The position numbers and the translations under genes are program-made. A model generated the notes under the pieces. It was given only the letters and a program-made list of their open reading frames with translations, was not told the DNA's origin and searched no databases. Positions 1 to 8,557 of a DNA stretch of 64,000 nt are shown here, piece after piece (position 1 is the stretch's first letter; each line of letters begins with the position of its first letter). The DNA is from Cohnella herbarum. GTDB taxonomy: Bacteria > Bacillota > Bacilli > Paenibacillales > Paenibacillaceae. Where the stretch lies: assembly GCF_012849095.1 (NCBI RefSeq), contig NZ_CP051680.1, positions 4,867,501-4,931,500 on the forward strand, given 5' to 3'.

Positions 1-471
1 ATAGAGCGTTATCGATTGATTGGAAGGCAGATGAATCTTTTGCGACCAGTAGTGATCCGGAATTCTGTTTTCGACTTCTTCCCTTATAAAAATATCAAAC
101 TCGTCCACCACCGGGTTCATTAAGCGCAATACCCACTGCTCGCGAGCGGATCGGTTCTCGAAAGTTACCCTCATCCAATAGGTTTTGGCGGATAAGCCGA
201 AGGCCGATTGTCCCGACGCGGGCCGATAACGATCACTAAAGGACGGGGAAGCCGCTTCTTCGAATGTCCACTTTCCTTCTTCATCCGGAAGAACATCCAT
301 CTGCAGGTTAACCCAATACTCCTTCATGTCATCGGTCAACGTCATCCGATTTACGGGAGCAGGGACCGACTTTTCGGGCGCGAAATAGATCCATATCATC
401 GCGACGCCCGCGAGAAAGGCCAATAGGGATAGAAGAAACAACAAGTTTTGCTCCGTGATTGTCTTTCTCAT
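1..471 (-). CDS. 7TMR-DISM-type sensor protein, N-terminal part (cut by window edge)
   Basis: The frame stays open from the ATG to the left edge, giving 157 codons. AGAGGG lies 7 nt before the ATG. The protein begins with a short charged stretch and one hydrophobic segment (about residues 9-31, ending in FAGVAMIWIYF-like residues). An exported domain rich in Trp/Tyr follows, with YWMRVTFENRS and WVLRLMNP motifs, typical of the 7TMR-DISMED2 ligand-binding domain. In this family the domain precedes seven membrane helices and then usually a histidine kinase or GGDEF output. Those parts lie outside the window, so the output is unknown. The ligand in this family is thought to be a carbohydrate or similar small molecule. 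Domain call fairly sure; function open. Confidence 0.72.
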   Translation of the reverse strand, partial: MRKTITEQNLLFLLSLLAFLAGVAMIWIYFAPEKSVPAPVNRMTLTDDMKEYWVNLQMDVLPDEEGKWTFEEAASPSFSDRYRPASGQSAFGLSAKTYWMRVTFENRSAREQWVLRLMNPVVDEFDIFIREEVENRIPDHYWSQKIHLPSNQSITLY

Positions 472-620
472 CTTACGACCCTCTAACGAGCAACAAATAA
501 ACTCCCCCTAAGAGAATCTTCCTATGAAAAAGGGTACATGCTCAAGGTAAAATTGAGGTAAACTAGAAATAATAATGTTTGATTTTCTCGTTTGTTGGCG
601 AAAAATCGTGCCTATACGCG

Positions 621-650
621 GCAAAAAACCGTCAGAGCGTCCTGACGGTT
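621..650 (-). terminator. Rho-independent terminator of the GH4 operon
   Basis: A seven-pair stem (CCGTCAG/CTGACGG) with a six-base loop is followed on the minus strand by TTTTTTGC. It sits about 40 nt after the stop codon of the 6-phospho-glycosidase gene and would end the long minus-strand sugar operon. The far side carries fewer T residues, so it may act only weakly in the other direction. Confidence 0.75.
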
Positions 651-687
651 TCCTTTTGACCTCTATCGCCTTCCTTCACCGCGATAC

Positions 688-1995
688 TTACTTGAAGAAG
701 GCCGGAAGATAAGGCTTGTTCTGCTCCAACATCTCATCTAACATCGCTTTGGCAATCTTCACGGAAGGAACGAGAGGATGCGACGCCATCGCTTGGAGAG
801 CAATTTCTCTGTCTCCCGTAATCGCTGCCTCGATCGTCAACCTTTCGTACGTTTTAACGGCATGGATGAGTCCTTTGGCTTGCTCCGGCACTTTCGTGAC
901 CGGTAGCGTAATCGGCCCCGTACCGGTGACGACGCAATTCACTTCGATAGCGGCATCCTCGGGCAGGAAGTCGAGAGTTTTCCCGTTCGCGACGTTCAGA
1001 GTCTGAATGTCCCGTCTGTCGTTATATAACGACACCATCAGGTTCACGGCAGCTTCGGAATAGTAAGCGCCGCCGCGCTGCTCCAATTGTTTCGGCTTCT
1101 CCTGAAGATCCGGATCCTTGTACAGCTCGAACAGTTCGTCTTCCACCCGTTTCACGACTTCCGCGCGCGTTCCTTTTGTTTTAAGCGACTCCAATTGTTC
1201 TTCCAGCATCACATCGGTCAGGTAGAAATATTTCAGGTAGTAAGAAGGAAATCCGCCTAGCCCGCGCAGAAAATCGAGATCCCACTCCGTCGCCGGAACG
1301 TTCTTGCCGGAATATTCCTCCCGCTTGTCGAGAAGTTCTGTCAGCTTGTCTTCTCCCTCGATCTCGACCCGCGTAACCCAATGCAAATGGTTCAGTCCGA
1401 CGAACTCGGTGTAAATATGCTCGGGAGTCGTTTGATACTTATCGCTCAACCATTTATGAAGCCCGATCGGAGCGTTGCACAGCCCGATGCTTTTCACTTT
1501 GGAATGGCGCGTGATCGCTTCCGTAACCATCCCGGCCGGATTCGTGAAGTTAAGCAACCAAGCGTCCGGCGCAAGCTCCTCGATGTCTTTGCAAATATCC
1601 AGCAGCACCGGAATCGTTCGGAGAGCTTTCATCATGCCTCCGGGACCCGTCGTTTCCTGACCGATGACTCCGTACTTATTCGGGATATGCTCATCCCACT
1701 TGCGAGCCTCGAGCAGCCCCACCCGCATCTGAGTCGAGACGAAATCCGCTCCCGCGATCGCCTGACGACGATCCAGAGTCAAATGAACCTCGATCGGAAG
1801 CCCGGACTTTACGACCATCCTCTTGGCCAATTCCCCTACGATGTCCAGCTTGTGTTTTCCCGCTTCTATATCAACGAGCCATAGCTCTCTGATTGGCAAT
1901 TGCTCGTAGTTCTTAATAAAGCCTTCCACGATTTCGGGCGTGTACGATGAACCCCCGCCAATGACGGCGATTTTCAAACCTGTTTTTTTAGTCAT
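688..1995 (-). CDS. 6-phospho-beta-glucosidase, glycoside hydrolase family 4
   Basis: A GH4 enzyme of 435 aa, the usual family length. The N-terminal Rossmann motif GGGSSYTPE (13-21) binds NAD. NPAG (152-155), CNAP with Cys173 and GLNHL with His203 form the metal/sugar-phosphate site. GH4 enzymes cleave 6-phospho-glycosides by an NAD- and Mn-dependent redox mechanism in the cytoplasm. It is the last gene of the minus-strand operon, after a sugar kinase. With an ABC importer rather than a PTS upstream, the substrate would have to be phosphorylated inside the cell, possibly by that kinase. Exact sugar unknown (beta-glucoside or chitobiose-like). LicH/CelF-type family assignment is firm. Confidence 0.88.
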   Translation of the reverse strand: MTKKTGLKIAVIGGGSSYTPEIVEGFIKNYEQLPIRELWLVDIEAGKHKLDIVGELAKRMVVKSGLPIEVHLTLDRRQAIAGADFVSTQMRVGLLEARKWDEHIPNKYGVIGQETTGPGGMMKALRTIPVLLDICKDIEELAPDAWLLNFTNPAGMVTEAITRHSKVKSIGLCNAPIGLHKWLSDKYQTTPEHIYTEFVGLNHLHWVTRVEIEGEDKLTELLDKREEYSGKNVPATEWDLDFLRGLGGFPSYYLKYFYLTDVMLEEQLESLKTKGTRAEVVKRVEDELFELYKDPDLQEKPKQLEQRGGAYYSEAAVNLMVSLYNDRRDIQTLNVANGKTLDFLPEDAAIEVNCVVTGTGPITLPVTKVPEQAKGLIHAVKTYERLTIEAAITGDREIALQAMASHPLVPSVKIAKAMLDEMLEQNKPYLPAFFK

Positions 1996-2033
1996 TTCTC
2001 ATCCAACTCCTTGGTGATTTTTTCTATGTGATC

Positions 2034-2069
2034 GAAACAGAAACAGAAACGGAAACGAAAACGAAAACG
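2034..2069. repeat. Hexanucleotide tandem repeat between kinase and GH4 genes
   Basis: Six consecutive hexamers on the plus strand: GAAACA twice, GAAACG twice, AAAACG twice. They lie in the 106 nt between the kinase stop and the GH4 start. On the mRNA they read as a C/G-poor, U-rich tract about 40 nt before the GH4 start codon. Confidence 0.85.
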
Positions 2070-2101
2070 GATCGTGAAATGAAGACCTAAGATTAGGCTG
2101 A

Positions 2102-3085
2102 TTAAGCTAAGCTGTACTCTCTCACCATGCTCAACCGAGCATACATCGGTTCCGGCAAAGCGATGCCGCTCGCCTCTGCCGCGAGCCAAACCGCTCCAAC
2201 GACCGGTTCTACTTGAAGCTTCGCGATCGTCGCCCCCGGAGCGGCTTCCTTAACGGCTTGCTCGATGTAAGCATGCACGAAATTGCCTTCCCCGCGGGTT
2301 ACGATGCTTCCCGCAAGAACAACGTCGAAGCTGTCGCCCTCCATCTTCAGCCGATGGATGACCGCCTTAGCGGATTTGCCTAACTCTTCGCCTTGGTGGC
2401 GCAATACCGCGATCGCAACCTCATCCCCTTGGCCTGCCGCTTGGAAGAGCAGCTTAGCCACTCGAATCGGCGGCCTCATGCCCTGATCCAAGTAATCGTT
2501 AAACATCGTTTGCACATTGTCGTAACCAAGATCGTCAAGCAGCAACTGCGTTAAGAGGGTCGGTTGCTCCCGGCCATCCCACGCGCGGATGACCGACCTG
2601 AACGTTTCCACGCACAGCGAGCCCCCGCCGCCGAAATCCCCGAACATATAATTAAAGCCCCCGCACTGGTAGAACTCCCCTTGCGGATTAACGCCCGCGC
2701 TGTTCGTCCCCGTGCCGCAGATCAATACGACGCCGTAAGGACGATCCGTCCCGGCCCTGAGCGCAATGACCGTGTCGCAATTGATCTCGTGTCTCGGAAA
2801 TCCAAGCTCCGCGATCATAGGACGCAAAATCTCGTAATCCGCTTCCCTGTCCGCGCCCGCTAAGCCGAAATAAGCGAACTCGATATCCTCGCGCTTCAAC
2901 TCCGCTTGCGCCAAGGCCATCTCGACGGATTCTCGAATGTTCCGCTTCGCGGTCTCGTAGCCGGTTTGATGATTTCCGTTGCCGCTGTCCCCTTTGCCTA
3001 CGATCGTTCCCTGTTCATCAACGATAAGCGTATAGGTTTTGCTTCCGCCCGCATCGACGCCCAAATAATATTTCACTTCGTTCAC
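2102..3085 (-). CDS. N-acetylglucosamine kinase-like ATPase (BadF/BadG/BcrA/BcrD family)
   Basis: 327 aa, ASKHA fold. The phosphate-1 loop DAGGSKT is near residue 11 and the phosphate-2 loop ICGTGTNSAG near 122. GDFGGGGS and the adenosine-loop VLAGSIV follow. This family includes eukaryotic-type N-acetylglucosamine kinase, which phosphorylates the sugar at C6 in the cytoplasm. The neighbouring GH4 gene acts on 6-phospho-glycosides, so the pair suggests phosphorylation of an imported amino sugar or disaccharide followed by cleavage. The Cys ligands of the BcrA/BcrD activator branch are not evident, so a sugar kinase is the better reading. Exact substrate uncertain. Confidence 0.8.
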   Translation of the reverse strand: MNEVKYYLGVDAGGSKTYTLIVDEQGTIVGKGDSGNGNHQTGYETAKRNIRESVEMALAQAELKREDIEFAYFGLAGADREADYEILRPMIAELGFPRHEINCDTVIALRAGTDRPYGVVLICGTGTNSAGVNPQGEFYQCGGFNYMFGDFGGGGSLCVETFRSVIRAWDGREQPTLLTQLLLDDLGYDNVQTMFNDYLDQGMRPPIRVAKLLFQAAGQGDEVAIAVLRHQGEELGKSAKAVIHRLKMEGDSFDVVLAGSIVTRGEGNFVHAYIEQAVKEAAPGATIAKLQVEPVVGAVWLAAEASGIALPEPMYARLSMVREYSLA

Positions 3086-3150
3086 TCCCGCCTCTAGAAG
3101 CCGATCCGAAAAGCCGTTGTCGCCTTAAGCTCCGAATGCCTCGATAATGC

Positions 3151-4149
3151 CTAGCTTTTTGTTGCGCGTGCCGTTGTTTCTCTTATGATGAGTTCAGGCT
3201 CGATCTGAATCGTAACGCTCTTCCGAGCCGGTTCGTTAATCGCTTCTAACAGTTGCTCTACGCCGGTTGCGCCGATCTTGTCCGCAGGTTGCCTGACCGT
3301 GGTAAGCATCGGACGGAACTCGGACGCGAAGATTTGGTCGTCGAAGCCGACGAGCGACATATCTCGAGGGATGCGAATCCCTCTATTCAAACAAGCGTCT
3401 ATTACGCCCAGCGCGATATAATCATCCGCCGCGAACACCGCGGGAGGCAGTTTGCCGGAGTCTATCCATTGCATCGCAATGTTATAACCCGAAGACATCT
3501 CGAAGGTGCCCCGCTCGATGCCAAACGGATTTAAACCGGCTTCCGACAACGCGGCCAAATAACCTCGTTCCCTCTCTCTGCTGCTTAAGTACATATCCGG
3601 GCCCGCGATATGCGCGATCTCGGTATGTCCAAGCTCGATCAGGTGTTTCGTCGCCACGTATCCGCCCTCGAAATTATCCACGACGATCGAAGTGACAGAA
3701 GGATTACTGCTCGAACTGTCGATCATGATAAACGGAATTTCTTTCTTGGTAAGCTCCGCAACATATTCGTCCTCATCCATCGGGGACAACAAAATAACGC
3801 CGTCCACGCGATCTTCTTGAAATAAGGAACGATGAAACGAGTCCTCGTAACTCGTCGAAATGGATAATGCCAGGAAATAACCGTGCGCGGCGAGCCTATC
3901 GTTAACTTCCTTCACCACCGCGTCGAAGAACGAATCGTGCAAGGTCGATAAAGTCAATCCGATAATCCCCGTCTTCCCTCTCGCTAAGCTGCGGGCCGAA
4001 GCATTCGGGTGATAATCGAGCTCTTTCATCGCTTGCAGCACTCTTTCCCTATTTTTAGGGCGAACCGATTCGGATTGATTTAATACCCGGGATACGGTCA
4101 CTACGGAAAGCCCCGACTTCTTGGCAACATCGAAAATATTGACCTTCAT
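3151..4149 (-). CDS. LacI-family transcriptional regulator of the GH4/ABC operon
   Basis: 332 aa from the ATG that has AGGAG 9 nt upstream. A longer frame exists but adds 35 non-conserved residues. The N-terminal helix-turn-helix and hinge (VAKKSGLSVVTVSRVLN, then PNASARSLARGKT near 45-57) are textbook LacI. A periplasmic-binding-protein-like sensor domain follows, with DDYIALG and GFDD motifs. It sits inside the sugar operon between the solute-binding protein and the kinase. Its most likely targets are the twin operators in front of the permease genes at 7541-7564 and 7638-7661. The inducer is unknown, probably a sugar or sugar phosphate from this pathway. Confidence 0.9.
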   Translation of the reverse strand: MKVNIFDVAKKSGLSVVTVSRVLNQSESVRPKNRERVLQAMKELDYHPNASARSLARGKTGIIGLTLSTLHDSFFDAVVKEVNDRLAAHGYFLALSISTSYEDSFHRSLFQEDRVDGVILLSPMDEDEYVAELTKKEIPFIMIDSSSSNPSVTSIVVDNFEGGYVATKHLIELGHTEIAHIAGPDMYLSSRERERGYLAALSEAGLNPFGIERGTFEMSSGYNIAMQWIDSGKLPPAVFAADDYIALGVIDACLNRGIRIPRDMSLVGFDDQIFASEFRPMLTTVRQPADKIGATGVEQLLEAINEPARKSVTIQIEPELIIRETTARATKS

Positions 4150-4325
4150 AGCCTTACGCTCCTGTACGAAGAAAAATGGATTTGAGAATACCGTACCATA
4201 GTTGGAGCTATTTTTCATACGTTCAGTCGACCTGATACGCCAAACGATCTCCAAGCACCGAAAGACTAGAATGGCGGAGGAAGATGAGATGGCTAACGAT
4301 CCCTCTTCCCCCGCATTAGCGGTTG

Positions 4326-5669
4326 TTACTTATTCACGCGGGCAAGCAGTTCCTTGAGCTTCTTTTCGATAACCGGGAGCGCATCCTCAACCTTCTGGTC
4401 CCCGTTCTCGACGCTCGCCAACTCGTTGATGAACAGCTCGTTGATCTGCGAATAGTTGGAGATGAGATGGTTATAGGACTCGTAACCATACTTATACGCC
4501 CCGTCGAACACTTGTTGGATCTGTTTCGGATCGATGCCTTCGAAGTTGTTGTAGTACTTCTCCGCCGCTTGCTGGTTGACCGGCGGATTGCCTCCGCTCA
4601 GTTCGATCGACTTTTCTTGAACTTCGGTCGTGATCAGATACTTAATCCACTCCAACGCTTCCTTCGGATGTTTGGAATCTTTCAGAACGAAGAGCGGATC
4701 GACGTACAGAACGCTTCTCACTTTCTCGTTCGGACCTTGCGGCACGGCGGCTACGCCGACTTTGAAGTTGAAATCGCTAGACGCGGCCAAGCTCCACGAG
4801 CCTACGACGGACATCGCGATCTTGCCGGACAAGAACGGATCGCCGAATTGTCCGGATACGGACTTCGAGAACGCCGGCGTCGGGGAAACTTTCTGATCCC
4901 AGATCAAGCCGTAAACCTTCTTGTAAGCTTCGATTACTTCCGGTTTGGTCAAGTTGATCTCGGACGGCTTGCCGCCGTTCGTCCAAGTGTCCTCGGAATA
5001 CACGTTTCCATTGAAGTATTGCGGTCTTTGATCCCGCTCTCCGAAGCCGAAGTCGACGCCGTATTGCGCTTCCGCCAAATTCGTGGAGTCTACGGTCATC
5101 TTCTTCGCGTACTCGACCATTTTGTCGAACGTCCAGCTCTTGTCTTCGTAGTCCGTCGGCGGATATTCCAGACCGGCTTTATCGAACAGGTCTTTATTGT
5201 AGAGCATGACGGTAACGTAGCTGTTTAACGGAATTCCGTACGTTTTGCCATCGACTTTATAAATATTCATGACGTCTTCCGGAATATTGTAGTCGGAACC
5301 GCTGAATCCATCGAGATAAGGAGTCAAGTCGGCAAGCATGCCTTTGTTGTAATACTCCATAAATCCGCCGTAACCCCAATGGGACGTAACATCGGGTGCG
5401 TTCTTCGCCGCGATGGCCGACTGTAGCTTGGAATCGAATTGCTCGTATGGCGCTTTCGTTACTTTGATTTTGATGTTCGGATGTTTCGCTTCGAAATCCG
5501 GAATCAGCTTCTCGACGAACGTACGATCCGGAGAATCGATCGTATAGTGGGTAATCGTAACCGTTTCCCCTTCTTTACCGCCCTTACCGCCACCGCTTGA
5601 ACAGGCCGTTGCGACTAAACTTACTGCCAGCGTTGCACCCAGAACCAACTTCCCTTTGTTGTTTACCAT
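4326..5669 (-). CDS. Sugar ABC transporter solute-binding lipoprotein (family 1 type)
   Basis: 447 aa. A lipoprotein signal with lipobox VATAC places the lipidated Cys at residue 23. A Gly/Ser/Lys-rich linker and a family-1 extracellular solute-binding fold follow, with an FEAKHPNIKIKV start and aromatic sugar-contact regions. It would capture an oligosaccharide outside the membrane and deliver it to the two permeases upstream, 42 nt away. No ATPase gene is present; Paenibacillaceae importers of this class usually share a MsmX-type ATPase encoded elsewhere. A GH4 enzyme in the same operon points to a beta-linked di- or oligosaccharide. Confidence 0.9.
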   Translation of the reverse strand: MVNNKGKLVLGATLAVSLVATACSSGGGKGGKEGETVTITHYTIDSPDRTFVEKLIPDFEAKHPNIKIKVTKAPYEQFDSKLQSAIAAKNAPDVTSHWGYGGFMEYYNKGMLADLTPYLDGFSGSDYNIPEDVMNIYKVDGKTYGIPLNSYVTVMLYNKDLFDKAGLEYPPTDYEDKSWTFDKMVEYAKKMTVDSTNLAEAQYGVDFGFGERDQRPQYFNGNVYSEDTWTNGGKPSEINLTKPEVIEAYKKVYGLIWDQKVSPTPAFSKSVSGQFGDPFLSGKIAMSVVGSWSLAASSDFNFKVGVAAVPQGPNEKVRSVLYVDPLFVLKDSKHPKEALEWIKYLITTEVQEKSIELSGGNPPVNQQAAEKYYNNFEGIDPKQIQQVFDGAYKYGYESYNHLISNYSQINELFINELASVENGDQKVEDALPVIEKKLKELLARVNK

Positions 5670-5711
5670 TTGTATCCCCCTCGATAATAGTAATAAAGGT
5701 CTATGTGAGTG

Positions 5712-6596
5712 TTACTTGATGCCGGTAAGAACGATTCCTTGGACGAACCGCCGTTGCGCGATCGCGAACAGGGCGATAATCGGTAGCACGGATAACAGCG
5801 AGGCCGCCATCATCAGGTTCCATGGAGCGATCCTGAACTTGGAGCTCAGCATGGCCGCCATCCCGATCGGAAGGGTGAAGTTTTCCTGCGAATCCAGATA
5901 GAGCACGGGTGCCAGCAAATCGTTCCAACTCCAGATGAAGGAGAAGATCGCGACCGTGGCGATGACAGGACCGGAGAGCGGCAGAGTCAGACTCCAGTAC
6001 AGACGTACTTCCCTGCACCCGTCGATCCTCCCGGCGTCGTATAGCTCGTTCGGGATCGTCGTGAAAAACTGTTTTAATAGAAAGATCATATAAGCCGACG
6101 CGAAAAAGGAAGGCAGAATGAGCGGTAACAACGAGTCATGAAGGCCAAGCTTCGTGAACAGCAGAAATTGCGGAATCATGATGGCCGGGTAAGGCAGCAT
6201 CAGCGTGCTCAGCACGAGAACGAATAAAAATTGGCTGCCCCGCGCCTTATATCTTGCAAAACCGAATGCAACGAAAGAAGAAGAAAACACCGTCCCGATG
6301 ACCGTCGTGATCGCCACGATAAGACTGTTCATATACTGCCTGCCGAATTTAATCTCTTCGTTGACGAACAATTCCCGGAAATTCTCCCAAGCGAAATGCT
6401 TCGGAATGAACGAAGGCGGGAATACAAGCATCTCTTTCGTCGTCTTAAGCGAGGTAGACAACATGAATCCTAAAGGCATAATCATCGCTACCGTAACGAT
6501 CAACAAGATCAAGAACCCGACGATCGAGATCAACTCGACCTTCGCTTTTTTCCGTTTGACGGGTTGTTGCTCTTTCGAAAGCGCCAATTGACTCAT
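5712..6596 (-). CDS. Carbohydrate ABC transporter permease (MalG type)
   Basis: 294 aa with about six transmembrane helices after a charged N-terminus. The EAA-like loop lies around ELYDAGRIDGCREVRLYW (residues about 180-197), where the shared ATPase docks. The start overlaps the stop of the MalF-type gene by 4 nt (ATGA), indicating translational coupling. It forms the inner-membrane channel with its partner for the sugar bound by the lipoprotein downstream. Confidence 0.9.
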   Translation of the reverse strand: MSQLALSKEQQPVKRKKAKVELISIVGFLILLIVTVAMIMPLGFMLSTSLKTTKEMLVFPPSFIPKHFAWENFRELFVNEEIKFGRQYMNSLIVAITTVIGTVFSSSFVAFGFARYKARGSQFLFVLVLSTLMLPYPAIMIPQFLLFTKLGLHDSLLPLILPSFFASAYMIFLLKQFFTTIPNELYDAGRIDGCREVRLYWSLTLPLSGPVIATVAIFSFIWSWNDLLAPVLYLDSQENFTLPIGMAAMLSSKFRIAPWNLMMAASLLSVLPIIALFAIAQRRFVQGIVLTGIK

Positions 6597-7489
6597 TTCG
6601 TCTGCCCCCCCTCGTAATACACGTAACGATTAGACAGTTTCATAATAACGAAAGTGATAATCGTAACCGCGATCAGGAGTATCCAGGACATCGCCGATGC
6701 ATATCCGTAACGGAAATTCTTAAACGCGTTGATGTAAATGTTGTACACGTAGAACCACGTCGAATAGTTCGGACCGCCCTGCGTGATCGTATAGGCTTGC
6801 GTGAATACTTGGAAAGATTCGATCAAACCGATGATCAATTGGAACAGGAAAACCGGAGAGATCAGCGGAAACGTGACGTTCCAGAACGTACGAAGGCGAC
6901 CCGCGCCGTCCAGCTTCGCCGCTTCCAGCAAATGCGACGGAACCCCTTGAAGTCCCGCGAGAAAGATCAGCATCCCTCCGCCTAGCCCCCAGAAGGACAT
7001 AATGATAAGAGCCCACATCGCGTATTTCTCGTCAAGGAACCAATGAATGGGATCGATTCCGAATAACGAGAGTCCGTAGTTGAAAAGCCCCGCCTGCGGG
7101 TTAAACACCCAGAACCATAACAGCGCCATGGATACGCCCGAGATCATGCTCGGAAAATACATTGCCGTCCGGAAAAGTCCCCGAAGCGGGATCTTCTGAT
7201 TGATCAGGATCGCGAAAATCAATGACAGGAACAACGTGAGCGGAACGCTGATGAACGTGTACTTCAGCGTGACGTTGATCGAGTTCCAGAACTGCTCGTC
7301 ATGGAACAATTCGTTGTAGTTGCCGAATCCGATAAATTTGGGCGAGTTGATGATGTCATACTCCGTGAAGCTGTAATACAAGGAAGCAAGAACCGGTAAT
7401 AAGGCAAATACAATAAAACCAATCAGCCACGGAGAAATGAAAAAATAGAACAATCTGCCCTCACGGCGGCTTTCCCTTGTCGACTTCAC
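6593..7489 (-). CDS. Carbohydrate ABC transporter permease (MalF type)
   Basis: 298 aa with six predicted membrane segments. The first is FYFFISPWLIGFIVFALLP, typical of MalF/UgpA homologues. The EAA loop HLLEAAKLDGAGRLRTF is in the second half. This is the first gene of the minus-strand operon, 149 nt downstream of a clear sigma-A promoter with two LacI-type operators and a cre box. Transcription therefore probably depends on both the specific sugar and the general carbon state. Confidence 0.9.
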   Translation of the reverse strand: MKSTRESRREGRLFYFFISPWLIGFIVFALLPVLASLYYSFTEYDIINSPKFIGFGNYNELFHDEQFWNSINVTLKYTFISVPLTLFLSLIFAILINQKIPLRGLFRTAMYFPSMISGVSMALLWFWVFNPQAGLFNYGLSLFGIDPIHWFLDEKYAMWALIIMSFWGLGGGMLIFLAGLQGVPSHLLEAAKLDGAGRLRTFWNVTFPLISPVFLFQLIIGLIESFQVFTQAYTITQGGPNYSTWFYVYNIYINAFKNFRYGYASAMSWILLIAVTIITFVIMKLSNRYVYYEGGQTK

Positions 7490-7540
7490 ACCATGATCCC
7501 CCTTCGTTGACCGGTAGGAGCTTGATCTCTCCGCCCGCCT

Positions 7541-7564
7541 AAAAGTTAAAGCGGTTAAACTTTT
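7541..7564. promoter_or_regulatory. LacI-type operator O2 in the leader of the permease operon
   Basis: An imperfect palindrome with arms AAAAGTT/AACTTTT and a central CG, identical over its 22-base core to the copy at 7638-7661. The two centres are 97 bp apart, a spacing that would allow a bridging repressor loop. It also contains a short direct repeat of GTTAAA. Confidence 0.75.
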
Positions 7565-7637
7565 GGTTCAAAAAAATATGGCCGAGCAACCTTTGCGTTT
7601 TCCGTCACGCTTTTCTGTGTGTTTATTCCCCTCTTCC

Positions 7638-7661
7638 GAAAGTTAAAGCGGTTAAACTTTC
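7638..7661. promoter_or_regulatory. LacI-type operator O1 at the transcription start
   Basis: The second copy of the GAAAGTT...AACTTTC palindrome starts 3-4 nt after the -10 box of the minus-strand promoter, so it covers the expected +1. A repressor bound here would block RNA polymerase. The most likely ligand is the LacI protein encoded in the same operon. Confidence 0.8.
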
Positions 7662-7664
7662 TTC

Positions 7665-7693
7665 ATTATATTATGGATTGAGAGCGCTGACAA
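7665..7693 (-). promoter_or_regulatory. Sigma-A promoter of the sugar ABC/GH4 operon
   Basis: On the minus strand the -35 is TTGTCA and the -10 is TATAAT, 17 nt apart, a near-consensus vegetative promoter. A cre box covers the -35 and much of the spacer, and O1 follows directly. This is the best promoter seen for the genes running from 7489 down to 688. Confidence 0.85.
7679..7692. promoter_or_regulatory. cre site (CcpA catabolite-repression box)
   Basis: The 14-mer TGAGAGCGCTGACA fits every fixed position of the Bacillus cre consensus TGWNANCGNTNWCA. It overlaps the -35 hexamer of the minus-strand promoter, the classical position for repression by CcpA with HPr-Ser-P. Confidence 0.75.
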
Positions 7694-7721
7694 GAATAAA
7701 TTCGCATTTATTTTCTCGCTG

Positions 7722-7767
7722 CGTTTATTGTCGTTTTCAGTCATTTCAACTAAAATGACAATAAACG
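7722..7767 (+). promoter_or_regulatory. DeoR-gene promoter inside an inverted repeat
   Basis: Two 16-nt arms (7722-7737 and 7752-7767, CGTTTATTGTC...GACAATAAACG, one mismatch) flank a 14-nt loop. The left arm holds a possible -35 TTGTCG and the right arm begins at a -10 TAAAAT, 16 nt apart. The gene starts 16 nt after the repeat. This layout suggests autoregulation by the DeoR-family protein. Confidence 0.6.
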
Positions 7768-7783
7768 AAGGGGAGGATTCCGC

Positions 7784-8548
7784 ATGTTCGCGTCGCATAG
7801 AAGAGATCAGATCTTAGAACTGCTTCAACGGGACAAGCAAGTGCTCGTGAAGGATCTGGCGCACAGGTTCAACGTATCCGAAGGAACGCTTCGGATCGAT
7901 TTGCGAATACTCGAAGACGAAAATCTGCTCGAGAGAACGCATGGCGGCGCGGTTCCCGTTAGAGCGCAAGGAGCGGTTCGGGATGCGCGGGATCCTTCCC
8001 GCAGCGAGGTCAACTACGAAGAAAAGCGGGCCATCGGACGTAAAGCCGCGAATCTCGTCGCTTCGGGACAATGCATCATCTTGGACGCCAGCTCTACCGT
8101 GCTGGAATTAACCAAGGCGTTAACCGATCATAACTATTTAACGATCGTTACGAACGGGTTGGAAGCGGCGATGATCCTTAACCAGAATCCGCGCAACAAC
8201 GTCATTCTAATCGGCGGCGTTCTCCGGGTCGGATCGAAAACCGTTGAAGGCGTCCTGGGCAAAGACATTCTGGCGGGAATCCATGCGGATTTGTTCTTCA
8301 CCTCCGCGGAAGGGATCAGCCCGCAGGAAGGCATGACGGATTTCAGCTTGTACGAGGCGGAACTCAAGAAGCTGATGGCCGCGAACGCCCACAGAACGGT
8401 AGCGTTGGCGGATTATACGAAGCTCGGACGAAGATCGATCGCGACATCCGTCCTATTCAGAGACATCCACACCCTTATTACCGATAAGAAAGCCGATAAA
8501 GAGTTTATCCGGCACATCAAAGGGACCGAAGTACTTATCGCCGATTGA
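7784..8548 (+). CDS. DeoR/GlpR-family transcriptional regulator
   Basis: 254 aa. The N-terminal winged helix has RRDQILELLQRDKQVLVKDL and VSEGTLRIDL, and the ERTHGGAVP hinge is typical of DeoR. The C-terminal DeoRC sensor domain has LDASSTVLEL and the TSAEGISPQEG region, which in the family binds phosphorylated sugars. GGGGAGG precedes the ATG. It is followed on the same strand by a HAD phosphatase and a glycerol-1-phosphate dehydrogenase, so it probably controls those. A polyol or triose phosphate would be a reasonable effector, but this is inference. Confidence 0.88.
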   Translation: MFASHRRDQILELLQRDKQVLVKDLAHRFNVSEGTLRIDLRILEDENLLERTHGGAVPVRAQGAVRDARDPSRSEVNYEEKRAIGRKAANLVASGQCIILDASSTVLELTKALTDHNYLTIVTNGLEAAMILNQNPRNNVILIGGVLRVGSKTVEGVLGKDILAGIHADLFFTSAEGISPQEGMTDFSLYEAELKKLMAANAHRTVALADYTKLGRRSIATSVLFRDIHTLITDKKADKEFIRHIKGTEVLIAD

Positions 8549-8557
8549 AATCCCCAA

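Noticed and set aside
4323..5228. A 301-codon plus-strand frame opposite the solute-binding protein gene
   Set aside because: It is the antisense shadow of a well-supported gene, without family motifs or ribosome site.
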